Assembly: GCA_964370985.1 (NCBI GenBank)
Contig: CAYJLE010000002.1
Span: 62,001 to 126,000, forward strand
DNA from: JAHDVS01 sp964370985
GTDB lineage: Bacteria; Actinomycetota; Thermoleophilia; Gaiellales; Gaiellaceae
Reading direction: 5' to 3'
Length of the DNA stretch: 64,000 nt
Each line of letters starts with the position of its first letter. The first letter of the stretch is position 1. Of this stretch, positions 41,998-50,632 are shown piece after piece. The translations under genes were made by a program, and so were the position numbers. The notes beneath the pieces were generated by a model, which made no database searches, was not told the DNA's origin, and saw only the letters and a program-made list of their open reading frames with translations.

Positions 41998-43011
41998 TCA
42001 GGCCACCGCGCCGACGAAGTCGGCCGTGTCGAGGAACCGCAGGAGCTCGCCGCGCAGGTCGTCCCCGGTCGGCACGCAGGCGACGATCATCCGCGTCGCC
42101 CCCGCCCGCTCGTACTCGCGTAGGCGCTCCGCGAGCCCGTCGAAGCTCGAGCCCGCGAACATCGGCACCCGCTCGAGCATCGAGTCCGGGACCCGCGCGC
42201 GAGCGGCCGCGAACCCGTCCACCTCGTAGGCGCCGCGGATCGCCTCCACCTCCTCCCCGAGCCCCATGTCGACGAGCATCTGGCCGTAGCCGTTCTGGAG
42301 CGCGTAGAAGGTCAGCACCTTCTTCAGTGTCCGCCTCGCCTCGGCCGGGTCGTCGTGGAGGGCGACGCGGAGCTTCGGGACCACCTCGAAACCGGTCGGG
42401 TCGCGGCCGGCGGCACGGGCACCTTCGTGGCACCACGCGGTGATCTGGCTGACTCGGGCAGGATCCGCCATGTTGATCACGACGCCGTCGGAGATCTCCC
42501 CGGCGAGCCGGGACATCTTCTCCCCGAGCGCGGCGAGCACGAGTCGCAGCGGGTGGGGCGGCGTCTCGAACGCGAGCTTGAACCCGTTCGTGCTCGAGTA
42601 CGACTGGCCTGCGTAGTCGACGCGCTCGCCCGCGTAGGTGGCACGGACGATCTCGACGTACTCGCGCATCCGCTTGAGCGGGCGGTCGTAGGTGTCGCCG
42701 TGCCAGCCGGCGATCGTCCCGTTCGCGACCCCGAGGCCGAGCACGAGCCGCCCGCCGGCGTACTCGTTCAGTGTCGCCGCCTGGATCCCGAGGGTGACCG
42801 GGGAGCGGCCGAACAGGTGCAGGATCGCGGTGCCGAGGGCGATCCGCTCGGTCCGGGCAGCGTAGGCTGACAGCAGCACGAGCGGGTCGCGGCTGTTCGA
42901 CTCCCCCTTCCACACGCAGCCGAACCCGCGCTCCTCGGCCCGCACGGTCGCCTCGACGCAGATCTCCGCCGGCACCTGCGCTGCGGAGTTGAACTCGGTG
43001 TCGATGATCAC
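41998..43011 (-). CDS. LLM-class flavin/F420-dependent oxidoreductase
   Basis: A 337-residue luciferase-like TIM-barrel protein: LGTAILHLFGRSPVTLGIQAATL, GRLVLGLGVANGT, and TNGFKLAFETPPHPLRLVLAALGEKMSRLAGEISDGVVIN are typical of the F420-dependent methylene-H4MPT reductase/LLM group common in actinobacteria. Cofactor (F420 versus FMN) is inferred. First gene of the five-gene minus-strand operon, with a GGAGG site and an upstream inverted repeat overlapping a weak promoter. Confidence 0.9.
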   Translation of the reverse strand: MIIDTEFNSAAQVPAEICVEATVRAEERGFGCVWKGESNSRDPLVLLSAYAARTERIALGTAILHLFGRSPVTLGIQAATLNEYAGGRLVLGLGVANGTIAGWHGDTYDRPLKRMREYVEIVRATYAGERVDYAGQSYSSTNGFKLAFETPPHPLRLVLAALGEKMSRLAGEISDGVVINMADPARVSQITAWCHEGARAAGRDPTGFEVVPKLRVALHDDPAEARRTLKKVLTFYALQNGYGQMLVDMGLGEEVEAIRGAYEVDGFAAARARVPDSMLERVPMFAGSSFDGLAERLREYERAGATRMIVACVPTGDDLRGELLRFLDTADFVGAVA

Positions 43012-43025
43012 GTCTCGCCTCCGCG

Positions 43026-43040
43026 TTCTGTATGGCAGAA
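43026..43040. promoter_or_regulatory. Inverted repeat between LLM operon and divergent hydrolase gene
   Basis: TTCTGTATGGCAGAA has perfect 5-bp arms. It overlaps a possible reverse-strand -10 (TACAGA, 16 nt from TTGCGA) of the LLM operon, so repression by a nearby IclR regulator is plausible. Confidence 0.4.
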
Positions 43041-43097
43041 TCGTGTTCTCGCAACCTGCACGATACTAGAGCCGCGAACGACAGGGAGGCAAACGAC

Positions 43098-44165
43098 ATG
43101 TGCGACGAGCATCTGATCGAGCTGGTGACCGGCGAGAAGGTCGACCTTCACAAGCACGGGTTGCACCCGTCGCAGATCAGGGTGGGGCGGACGCTCACTC
43201 TGGAGCGCGTGTTGCAGATGAACTCGCGCACGTACTTCTACGCGATGCTGAAGGACAATCCCGACCTGACGGCGATCTACCCGGGGATCGAGAACGACAT
43301 CCTCGCTGGCTCGATCGACTGTCACATCCACGCCTACCCGGACTTCGTCCACCGCTCCCAGGACATGATCGAGATCGCCGCCGACGCGGCGAGGGCGCGC
43401 ATGCGGGCCGTCTACTTCAAGGATCACTGGAACCTGACCGCGAGCGCTGCCTACCTCGTCCAGCGCATCATCGACGACATGGTCGCGGACGGGCGGCTCG
43501 AGCAGCGCGTCGAGGTCTACGGCGGGCTCGGTCTCAACCACGGCATCAACCCCGAGGCGGTCAGGATCGCCCTCAAGTACCCGAACTGCAAGATCCTGTG
43601 GTTCCCGACCTTCAAGTCCTACGGCTGGGCACGCTTCGCGGAGATCGAGAATCGCGAGGGCTACGTGCGGCTCGTGGGGGCGAACGGCGAGGTGCTGCCG
43701 GAGGTGCGCGAGGTGTTCGAGCTCGCCGCCGAGGCGGGCGTGCTCTGCAGCCTCGGCCACACCGACTTCGAGGAGCTGCTCCCGCTCTGCACGCTGGCGA
43801 AGGAGCTCGGCGTGAAGACGCTGCTCGACCACCCGCTGCTCGAGCTGAACAAGCTGCTCGTCGACGAGATGCGCCAGCTCGCCGACCTCGGCACGTACGT
43901 CGGCACGTACTGCCAGCCGATGATCCCGTCTCTCTACCAGCCCGTCTGCGACCCGTTCGAGACGGTCGACACGATCCGCGCGATCGGCGCCGACCGCTGC
44001 GTCGCGGGCAGCGACTTCGGCCAGGTGCTGCACGTCAACACCGTGGACGGTATGCGGATCTTCATCCGGGCGCTGCTCGGCTTCGGGATCACGCCGGAGG
44101 ACGTGACGACGATCGTCCGGGACAACCCGGCGCAGCTGCTCGGACTCGAGCCGCTCGCCGCCTGA
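43098..44165 (+). CDS. DUF6282-like amidohydrolase-fold protein
   Basis: A 355-residue metal-dependent-hydrolase-like protein. Histidine motifs in order: IDCHIHAYPD, FKDHWN, GLNHGINPE, LGHTDFEE, LLDHPLLELN and an aspartate in AGSDFGQ, which together resemble an amidohydrolase metal centre. It matches the poorly characterised DUF6282 group. ATG 43098 has AGGGAGG (43083-43089) at good distance. It is alone on its strand between two catabolic units; a hydrolytic step in the same pathways is possible. No substrate is assigned. Confidence 0.7.
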   Translation: MCDEHLIELVTGEKVDLHKHGLHPSQIRVGRTLTLERVLQMNSRTYFYAMLKDNPDLTAIYPGIENDILAGSIDCHIHAYPDFVHRSQDMIEIAADAARARMRAVYFKDHWNLTASAAYLVQRIIDDMVADGRLEQRVEVYGGLGLNHGINPEAVRIALKYPNCKILWFPTFKSYGWARFAEIENREGYVRLVGANGEVLPEVREVFELAAEAGVLCSLGHTDFEELLPLCTLAKELGVKTLLDHPLLELNKLLVDEMRQLADLGTYVGTYCQPMIPSLYQPVCDPFETVDTIRAIGADRCVAGSDFGQVLHVNTVDGMRIFIRALLGFGITPEDVTTIVRDNPAQLLGLEPLAA

Positions 44166-44189
44166 CCCGCGGCTCGCTCCGCCGGGCGG

Positions 44190-45002
44190 CTACGCGCCGT
44201 CCGGCGGCGGCCGCCGGACGAGCGATCCGGTCGCGGCGAGCAGGGCTCCGGCGATCCGCGGGACGTCGGCCCTGGCCACCCGGGAGCTCGGGGCGCCGAC
44301 CGTGATCGCGGGCTGCGGCAGGACGCCCAGGCCGCGCACCGCGGCCGCGACGGCCGATACGCCCGGCTCGGCCGCCTCGATGCTGGTCGCGTAGCCCTGC
44401 TCGCGCACCTGCTCGAGCTCCCGCTCGAGGTCGGCGAGCCGCGTGATCGTCCGGGGCGTGAGCGCCTCGAGCCTGACCCCTTCGAGGAGCGCGCGGACAT
44501 CTTCCGGGGAGAGCTCCGCGAGCAGCGCCTTGCCGGCGGCGGTCGCGTGGGCTGGCAGGAGGATTCCCGTGCGGGCGCCGACCCTGAGCGTGCGCGTGCT
44601 CTCGACCGAGTCGATGTAGAGGACCGAGCGGCCGTCGAGCACCGCCAGGTGAACGGTCTCGTCGAGCTCCCGGCAAAGGCGCTCGAGTGCGGGCCGGGCG
44701 ATCCTGCGGGCTTCGAGGCTCCGGACGGCGGCCAGGCCGAGGTCGACGAGCCCCCGCCCCGCCAGGTACGCCTTCGTGACGGGGTCCTGGCGGACGAAGC
44801 CGTGGTACTGGAGCATCTGGAGCAGCCGGTGCGCGGTCGAGCGCGCGATCCCGAGCAGCTCGCTGGCGTCGGAGACTCGCACGGGGCCCTGCTTGCGAAA
44901 CAGGTGCAGCAGCTTGAGCGCGTTGTCGACCGACTCGATCGGGTAGCTGGGCTTGGGGGTTGCCCGGGAGAGCGCGCCTCTACCGTCGCCGGGCAAAGCC
45001 AC
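44190..45002 (-). CDS. IclR family regulator (tandem copy 1)
   Basis: A 270-residue IclR protein: winged HTH (YPIESVDNALKLLHLF, VSDASELLGIARSTAHRLLQMLQYHGF) and effector domain (DSVESTRTLRVGARTGILLPAHATAAGKALLAEL). It is clearly paralogous to the next gene, sharing long near-identical HTH segments. GTG 45002 is chosen because a GGGAGGG site lies just upstream and 32 nt separate it from the upstream copy, so both are probably co-transcribed. Likely controls the divergent ketone-carboxylase operon. Confidence 0.9.
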   Translation of the reverse strand: MALPGDGRGALSRATPKPSYPIESVDNALKLLHLFRKQGPVRVSDASELLGIARSTAHRLLQMLQYHGFVRQDPVTKAYLAGRGLVDLGLAAVRSLEARRIARPALERLCRELDETVHLAVLDGRSVLYIDSVESTRTLRVGARTGILLPAHATAAGKALLAELSPEDVRALLEGVRLEALTPRTITRLADLERELEQVREQGYATSIEAAEPGVSAVAAAVRGLGVLPQPAITVGAPSSRVARADVPRIAGALLAATGSLVRRPPPDGA

Positions 45003-45034
45003 CTGCCCTCCCTCGCGTGCCGACCTGGTCCGCG

Positions 45035-45883
45035 TCACCCTACAACCGGCGCGCCCGCGCCGAGAGCGGGGGTGGCGCGCGCGACGACGGCGTGCGCGCT
45101 CTCGACGACTGCCGCGGCAACCCGCGCCGTCTCCTTCCTCGTCAACCGGAAGCTGGGTGCGGAGATCCCGATCGCGGCCCGCGGCAAGAGCGCCGGCTCG
45201 GGGATCGCTGCGGCGACCGTGGAGACGCCCGGCTCGCTCTCCTCGAAGCTCGTCGCGAAGCCGAGCTCCCGGATCTGCTCGAGCTCGCGCTCGAGGTCGT
45301 CGAGCCGCGCGATCGCGCGCGGCGTGGGCGCCTCGAGGCGGACGTCGCCGAGCAGCGCCCGGAGCTCGTGGGCGGGCAGCTCCGCGAGCAGGGCCTTTCC
45401 CGACGCGGTGCAATGGCAGGGCTCCGCCACGCCCGTGCGCGCACCGACGCGCAGCGCGCGGGTGCTCTCGACCGAGTCCATGGTGAGCGCGAAGCGCCCG
45501 TCGAGCACGACGAGATGGGCCGTCTCCTCGAGCTCCCGGCTCAGGCGCTCGAGCTCCGGCCGTGCCAGCAAGCGAACGTCGAGGCCCTGGACCGCCGCCA
45601 GCCCGAGATCGAGCAGGGCCTGGCCCGCGACGTACGCCTTCGACAGCGGATCCTGGCGGACGAAGCCGTGGTACTGCAGCATGGCGAGCAGCCGGTGCGC
45701 GGTCGAGCGGGCGATGCCGAGCGCGTCGCCCGCCTCGGAGACGCGGACGAGCTGGCGCTTGCGGAACATCCCGAGCAGCTTGAGAGCGTTGTCGACCGAC
45801 TCGATCGGGTAGGTGGGCCGCGGGCCGTGGCCGCGCCCCGCCTCTCCGGGCCGATCGTCGTCCATGGGCGGTAACTGTGTCAT
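45035..45883 (-). CDS. IclR family regulator (tandem copy 2)
   Basis: A 282-residue IclR protein with HTH segments YPIESVDNALKLLGMF and ARSTAHRLLAMLQYHGFVRQ, and effector motifs DSVESTRALRVGARTGVAEP. The effector pocket differs from copy 1 (CHCTASGKALLAELP, QIRELGFATSFEESEPG), suggesting a different ligand. Adjacent to and divergent from the carboxylase operon, with a 199-bp control region between. ATG 45865 is an alternative start. Confidence 0.9.
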   Translation of the reverse strand: MTQLPPMDDDRPGEAGRGHGPRPTYPIESVDNALKLLGMFRKRQLVRVSEAGDALGIARSTAHRLLAMLQYHGFVRQDPLSKAYVAGQALLDLGLAAVQGLDVRLLARPELERLSRELEETAHLVVLDGRFALTMDSVESTRALRVGARTGVAEPCHCTASGKALLAELPAHELRALLGDVRLEAPTPRAIARLDDLERELEQIRELGFATSFEESEPGVSTVAAAIPEPALLPRAAIGISAPSFRLTRKETARVAAAVVESAHAVVARATPALGAGAPVVG

Positions 45884-45920
45884 CTCCGCGTGTCGCAGCC
45901 TTCTTCCGGGGCGGCCGGGC

Positions 45921-45941
45921 TGTCAAGAAGCGTCCTTGACA
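45921..45941. promoter_or_regulatory. Inverted repeat overlapping the -35 box
   Basis: TGTCAAG (45921-45927) and CTTGACA (45935-45941) are perfect inverted arms around 7 nt. Each arm contains a TTGACA hexamer on its own strand, so the element may be both operator and a back-to-back pair of -35 boxes. Confidence 0.5.
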
Positions 45942-45963
45942 AGCGCTCGACCCTCCGTACATT
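45936..45963 (+). promoter_or_regulatory. Sigma-70-type promoter of the ketone-carboxylase operon
   Basis: A perfect TTGACA (45936-45941) is followed by 16 nt and TACATT (45958-45963); CATTAT at 18-nt spacing is an alternative -10. The expected start near 45970 gives a leader of about 110 nt before GTG 46083. Confidence 0.6.
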
Positions 45964-45965
45964 AT

Positions 45966-45982
45966 GCGGAATCCTGTTCCGC
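45966..45982. promoter_or_regulatory. Operator palindrome at the transcription start
   Basis: GCGGAATCCTGTTCCGC has perfect 6-bp arms (GCGGAA/TTCCGC) around 5 nt. It lies immediately downstream of the -10 box and would cover the start site, as expected for an IclR repressor site. Confidence 0.6.
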
Positions 45983-46082
45983 TGGACAGAATTGGAGTCG
46001 TTGTGACAGAACCACGCTGGATGGGGACTCGAGCCGGAGTCGTCCGGCCGTCTCATCCCGGCGAGCCCCGGGGAGAGGAATC

Positions 46083-48101
46083 GTGACCGGGGTCGAGGCC
46101 GCGGCGCCCCGCTTCGCAGGCCGGCCGGGCGAGAGCGACGCCGCGCGCTCGCGGACCCTGACCGTCGACATCGATATCGGCGGCACGCTGACGGACGGGC
46201 TGTTCAGCGACGGGTCCACGTACTGGACCGCGAAGGTCGACACCACGCCGCACGACTTCACGGTCTGCTTCTTCACCTGCCTCGAGGAAGGTGCGCGCAT
46301 CGGCGGCTACGAGGACGTCACGGAGCTCCTCGATCAGGTCGCGGTGATCCGCTGGTCGGCGACGATCGCGACGAACGTGCTCGCCGAGCGCAAGGGCCCC
46401 CGGATCGGGCTGCTCGTCGACCCGGGCCAGGAGTCGACCCTCTACGGGGACTGCCCGAGCCCTGCCGTCGGCCACGTCGTGGACGATGCGAGCATCGCCC
46501 CGATCGCCCGCAACGCGACCGAGGAGGAGCTACTCGCCGCCCTGCGCGCGCTGCTCGAGCGGGGAGCGCGGCGGCTGTGCGTCAGCCTCGGCGGGGCGTA
46601 CGAGGACGCTGCCGGCGAGCTGCTGGTCAGGCGGCTCGTCGAGGAGCAGTTCCCGGACCACTACCTCGGCTCGGTGCCGCTCGTGCTGGGTAGCGAGATC
46701 TGCCGTCATCCGGACGACCGGACGCGTACCCACATCGCGCTCGTCAACGCGTACGTGCACACCCCGCTCGCGAACGCGCTCTTCCGGGCGGAGGACGAGC
46801 TGCTCTCGCGCCATCGCTACCGGCGCCCGCTCTACATCGGCCACGTCAACGGTGGCGTGGCGCGTGTCGCGAAGACGAGGGGCGTGGACACGATCGAGTC
46901 GGGCCCGGTGTTCGGCCTGATGGGCGCGGCGCACCTGGCCCGGGCGTACGGGCTCGAGCGGGTGCTCGCGCTCGACATCGGCGGCACGACTGCGAAGATC
47001 GGGGTGGTGGTCGGCGGAGAGCCGGCCCGGAGCTCCACGACGGACTTCTTCGGGATCGAGGCGAACATCCCCTGGCTGCTCCTGCGGTCGGTCGCGCTCG
47101 GCGGCGGCAGCGTCGTGCGCGTCCTGGAGGGCGAGGTCACGCTCGGCCCCGACAGCATGGGCGCCTTCCCCGGCCCCGCGTGCTACGACCTGGGCGGCGC
47201 GAGCGCGACGCTGACGGATGCGCTGCTGGTCGCGGGCCGGCTCGACCCCGACCGTTTCCTCGGCGGGCGCAAGTCCCTGAGCGCGGCCCGGGCCGCCGAA
47301 GCGCTCGACGAGCAGGTCGCGAGCGCGCTCGGCGTGCCCGCGTCCGAGGCGGCGGAGCGCGTGCTCGCCGGCGCGGTCGGCATGGTGGCGGCGGCGGTCG
47401 AGCGGACGCTTGCCGAGGCGGGCGAGAGCGCCGACGGGCTGACCCTGTTCGCGTTCGGCGGCAACGGCGCGAACTTCGCTGCCGCCGTCGCCGATCGGCT
47501 CGGAATCGACCGCGCGTACGCGTTCGTGCTCGGGCCGGTCCTGAGCGCGTACGGCTCCTCCGTGTCTGACATCTGCCACGTCGAGGAGCAGTGGCCGTAT
47601 ATCCCGGCCGACGCGAACGCCCCGGCGCTCGTCGACGCCATGGTCGAGGGCGCGAAGGCCCGCGTCGTCGCCGAGCTCGAGGGCGAGGGGTTCGCGAGCG
47701 CCTCGATCGCGCTCGAGGCGGAGCTCACGCTGCTCGACGGCGGCCGGTCGACCGAGTGGCGCGGCAGCCCCGAGCCGGCGGCGATGGCTTCCGCGCTGGG
47801 GGCGATGACGGGCCGCACGGTGCAGCGCGTCGCCGTGCGCGGCTCGTGCGCGATACCGTCAGCCGAGCTGCGGCGCGAGCCGCCGGGTGCACCCACCCGG
47901 CCGCTCCCGGCGGCGGAGCGAGCGACGGCGACCGGCCCGCTCCCGGTCTTCGACTGGGACGAGCTGCACCCCGGGGCCCTGATCGAGGGCCCGGCCCTGC
48001 TCGAGTCCGATACGAACACGTGCATGGTTCCGGCCGGCTGGTCGCTCGCGATCGACGAGCTTCGCAACGCGCGCCTGGAGCCGGCCGGGGGAGGCGCCTG
48101 A
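46083..48101 (+). CDS. Ketone carboxylase subunit 1, HyuA-like (acetophenone carboxylase Apc1 type)
   Basis: A 672-residue hydantoinase/oxoprolinase A-family ATPase subunit. ASKHA phosphate loops are DIGGTLTD (31-38) and LALDIGGTTAKIG (about 295-307), and an adenosine loop FAFGGNGANF is near 457. Such subunits phosphorylate substrate or bicarbonate during ATP-dependent carboxylation. First gene of the operon. GTG 46083 follows GGGAGAGGAA; a 110-nt leader contains a small GCCGGA/TCCGGC hairpin (46033-46048). One nucleotide separates it from the gamma-like gene. The call rests on the four-gene order, not on similarity scores. Confidence 0.8.
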   Translation: MTGVEAAAPRFAGRPGESDAARSRTLTVDIDIGGTLTDGLFSDGSTYWTAKVDTTPHDFTVCFFTCLEEGARIGGYEDVTELLDQVAVIRWSATIATNVLAERKGPRIGLLVDPGQESTLYGDCPSPAVGHVVDDASIAPIARNATEEELLAALRALLERGARRLCVSLGGAYEDAAGELLVRRLVEEQFPDHYLGSVPLVLGSEICRHPDDRTRTHIALVNAYVHTPLANALFRAEDELLSRHRYRRPLYIGHVNGGVARVAKTRGVDTIESGPVFGLMGAAHLARAYGLERVLALDIGGTTAKIGVVVGGEPARSSTTDFFGIEANIPWLLLRSVALGGGSVVRVLEGEVTLGPDSMGAFPGPACYDLGGASATLTDALLVAGRLDPDRFLGGRKSLSAARAAEALDEQVASALGVPASEAAERVLAGAVGMVAAAVERTLAEAGESADGLTLFAFGGNGANFAAAVADRLGIDRAYAFVLGPVLSAYGSSVSDICHVEEQWPYIPADANAPALVDAMVEGAKARVVAELEGEGFASASIALEAELTLLDGGRSTEWRGSPEPAAMASALGAMTGRTVQRVAVRGSCAIPSAELRREPPGAPTRPLPAAERATATGPLPVFDWDELHPGALIEGPALLESDTNTCMVPAGWSLAIDELRNARLEPAGGGA

Positions 48102-48102
48102 G

Positions 48103-48474
48103 ATGGAGCGGATTCGCATCACGGAATATCTCGACCTCGACGTCGACTCCGAGTCGTGGCATTGCCATCGCTGTGGCAGCCGCCTGGGATCGGCGTCGCG
48201 GAGCTACAAGGAGGGCTGCCTCGTTCACGACCGCGACCCGCGCGAGATCCACCGCCCGCTGATCGAGGGGGAGTACACGTTCTCCCCGGACCCGGAATGG
48301 GTGCGGATCCTCGAGTTCTACTGCCCGGGCTGCGGCACGCAGGTCGAGACCGAGTACCTGCCGCCGGGTCATCCGGTCACCCATGACATCGAGCTCGACG
48401 TGCCGCGGCTGCGGGAGCGGATCGAGCGCGGCGAGCTGTCGATCAGGGAGAACAGCCTTGTCTACAACGGCTGA
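48103..48474 (+). CDS. Ketone carboxylase small subunit, acetone carboxylase gamma-like (Apc2 type)
   Basis: A 123-residue zinc-ribbon protein with C-x2-C pairs in WHCHRCGSRLG and FYCPGCGTQVE and the gamma-family segment EGCLVHDRDPREIHRP. Acetone/acetophenone carboxylases have one such small metal-binding subunit. It lies between two HyuA-like genes, the order known for acetophenone carboxylase but not for acetone carboxylase. Its end overlaps the next gene by 17 nt. Confidence 0.82.
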   Translation: MERIRITEYLDLDVDSESWHCHRCGSRLGSASRSYKEGCLVHDRDPREIHRPLIEGEYTFSPDPEWVRILEFYCPGCGTQVETEYLPPGHPVTHDIELDVPRLRERIERGELSIRENSLVYNG

Positions 48475-50632
48475 GCAAGACGCCTTCGAGCGGGCCCGCA
48501 ACACCGTCGACGTGGACGTCGGCGGGACGTTCACCGACATGGTGATGGTCGTCGACGGGCGGACGGTCTTCCGGAAGGTCCCCACGACGCCGTACGACCT
48601 GTCGATCTGCTTCATGCAGGTGATCGAGGAGGGTGCCGAGGAGCTCGGCACGGCGATCGAGGAGCTCGCCCCCCGGCTCGACGCGGTCCGCTACTCGACG
48701 ACGGTGGCGATGAACCGGCTGATCGAGCGGGACGGGCCGAGGCTGGGGCTGGTCACGACGGAGGGTCACGAGGACGCGATCCTCATCGGCAGGGGCGCGC
48801 AGTGGATCGACGGCAAGCGCCTCGACGAGCGTCGCGCTCTGCCGCTCCAGGAGAAGCCCGTGCCGCTCGTCCCCAGGGACATGATCGTGGGCGTCAGGGA
48901 GCGGATCGACGGGCGTGGGCGCGTGATCCGGCCGCTCGACGCTGACGACGTGCGCCGCAAGGTGCGCCGTCTCGTCGACGGCGGCGCGCGGGGCTTCGTC
49001 GTGTCGCTGCTCTGGTCGTTCGTGAACGCCGAGCACGAGAAGCGGGTCAAGGAGATCATCCGGGAGGAATACCGCGACTACCACGTCGGCCACCTGCCGG
49101 TGATCCTGGCGAGCCAGGTCGTGAGCCGCCTGGGTGAGTACGGGCGCACGATGACGGCCGTGCTCGACGCCTACCTCCAGCGGGCGATGCGCGCAGAGCT
49201 GTCGGCGACCTGGGACAGACTTCGCGACGCCGGTTACGCGGGCCCGCTGTTCATGGTCCACAACTCGGGCGGCTGCGCGGACATCTTCAAGACCACGGCC
49301 GGCAGGACCTACAACGGTGGCCCGGTCGCCGGGGTGATCGGGGCGAGCGACATAGCGCAGCGGATGGGTGCGAAGAACGTCGTCACCTCCGACGTGGGCG
49401 GGACGAGCTTCGACGTCGGGCTCGTCGTCGACCAGTCGGTCCGAAACTACGAGTTCAACCCGGTGATCGACTGCTGGATGGTCGCGATCACGATGCTCCA
49501 GTCGATCTCGATCGGAGCGGGCGGCGGCTCGATCGCCTCGGTCAACGAGTCCCTGGGACGCCGGCTCGAGGTCGGCCCACGCAGCGCGGGCGCGTATCCG
49601 GGTCCGGTCGCCTACAACCTGGGCGGCACCGAGCCGACCGTCACCGACGCCGACCTGGTGCTCGGCTACATCAACCCGGACAACTTCTTCGGCGGGCGGA
49701 TGCAGCTCGACCGGGAGGCGGCGGAGCGCTCGATCAGGGAACGGATCGCCGAGCCGCTCGGCCTGGACACGATCGAGGCTGCCGCGCTGATCCGCCGGAT
49801 CATCGACGACAAGATGGCCTCGGCGATCCGCAAGGAGGTCGTGCTGCGCGGCTACCGGCCGTCGGACTTCGTCGTCTTCGCGTTCGGCGGCGGCGGGCCG
49901 ACGCACGTGGCCGGCTACATGGACGAGATCCCGCGCGCGGTGATCTTCCCGTTCTCGCCGGTCTTCTGCGCGTACGGCAGCTCGATCATGGACGTCGTCC
50001 ACGTCTACGAGCGCTCGCACCGGATGATCCTGATCGAGTCGCTCAGCGAGCGGCCCACGGACGACTACGCCGCCTTCAACTCGATCGTCGAGCACCTCGT
50101 CAACGAGGCCCGCCGGGAGCTCGTCGCCGAGGGCTTCGATCCGGAGAAGGCAACGTTCGCGCTCGAGCTCGACATGCTCTACGGAGGCCAGATCCACGCG
50201 AAGCGGACGTCGACGCCGCAGCTCTTCCTCGAGAGCGAGGAGGACGTCCACCGCCTCTACGACCACTTCGAGCGGGAGTTCTCAGAGGCGTTCAGCCCGC
50301 TGATCGTGAACAAGCCGGGCGGCGTCTACATCGACACGTTCGTGCTCAAGGTCGCGGTCCCCGGGCAGCGGCTCCAGCTGGAGCCGATCGCGGCGAACGG
50401 GCGCGGCACGCCGGCGCCGAAGGGCACCCGCAACGCCTGGTGGCCCGAGGCCGGCGGGTTCGAGGAGACGCCGGTGCTCGACCTCGAGCCGCTCCTGCGC
50501 TCGCGCGGGACGCTCGAGGGGCCGGCGCTCGTCGAGTCCCCGTACACGACCGTCGTCGTGCCGCCCGGGAAGCGCTTCTCGGTCGACGAGCTCGGCCTCG
50601 GCGTCCTCGAGTCGATCGTCCAGGGAGGCTAG
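48458..50632 (+). CDS. Ketone carboxylase subunit 3, second HyuA-like ATPase (Apc3 type)
   Basis: A 724-residue hydantoinase A-family protein with its own ATP loops: VDVGGTFTD (residues about 19-27), SDVGGTSFDVG (about 311-321) and FGGGGPTHVAG. It is divergent from subunit 1, so the complex has two distinct ASKHA subunits, as in acetophenone carboxylase, which spends two ATP per carboxylation. The start is taken as TTG 48458 because a GGGAG lies 7-8 nt upstream and homology begins there. Its TAG stop abuts the next ATG. Confidence 0.82.
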   Translation: MSTTAEQDAFERARNTVDVDVGGTFTDMVMVVDGRTVFRKVPTTPYDLSICFMQVIEEGAEELGTAIEELAPRLDAVRYSTTVAMNRLIERDGPRLGLVTTEGHEDAILIGRGAQWIDGKRLDERRALPLQEKPVPLVPRDMIVGVRERIDGRGRVIRPLDADDVRRKVRRLVDGGARGFVVSLLWSFVNAEHEKRVKEIIREEYRDYHVGHLPVILASQVVSRLGEYGRTMTAVLDAYLQRAMRAELSATWDRLRDAGYAGPLFMVHNSGGCADIFKTTAGRTYNGGPVAGVIGASDIAQRMGAKNVVTSDVGGTSFDVGLVVDQSVRNYEFNPVIDCWMVAITMLQSISIGAGGGSIASVNESLGRRLEVGPRSAGAYPGPVAYNLGGTEPTVTDADLVLGYINPDNFFGGRMQLDREAAERSIRERIAEPLGLDTIEAAALIRRIIDDKMASAIRKEVVLRGYRPSDFVVFAFGGGGPTHVAGYMDEIPRAVIFPFSPVFCAYGSSIMDVVHVYERSHRMILIESLSERPTDDYAAFNSIVEHLVNEARRELVAEGFDPEKATFALELDMLYGGQIHAKRTSTPQLFLESEEDVHRLYDHFEREFSEAFSPLIVNKPGGVYIDTFVLKVAVPGQRLQLEPIAANGRGTPAPKGTRNAWWPEAGGFEETPVLDLEPLLRSRGTLEGPALVESPYTTVVVPPGKRFSVDELGLGVLESIVQGG

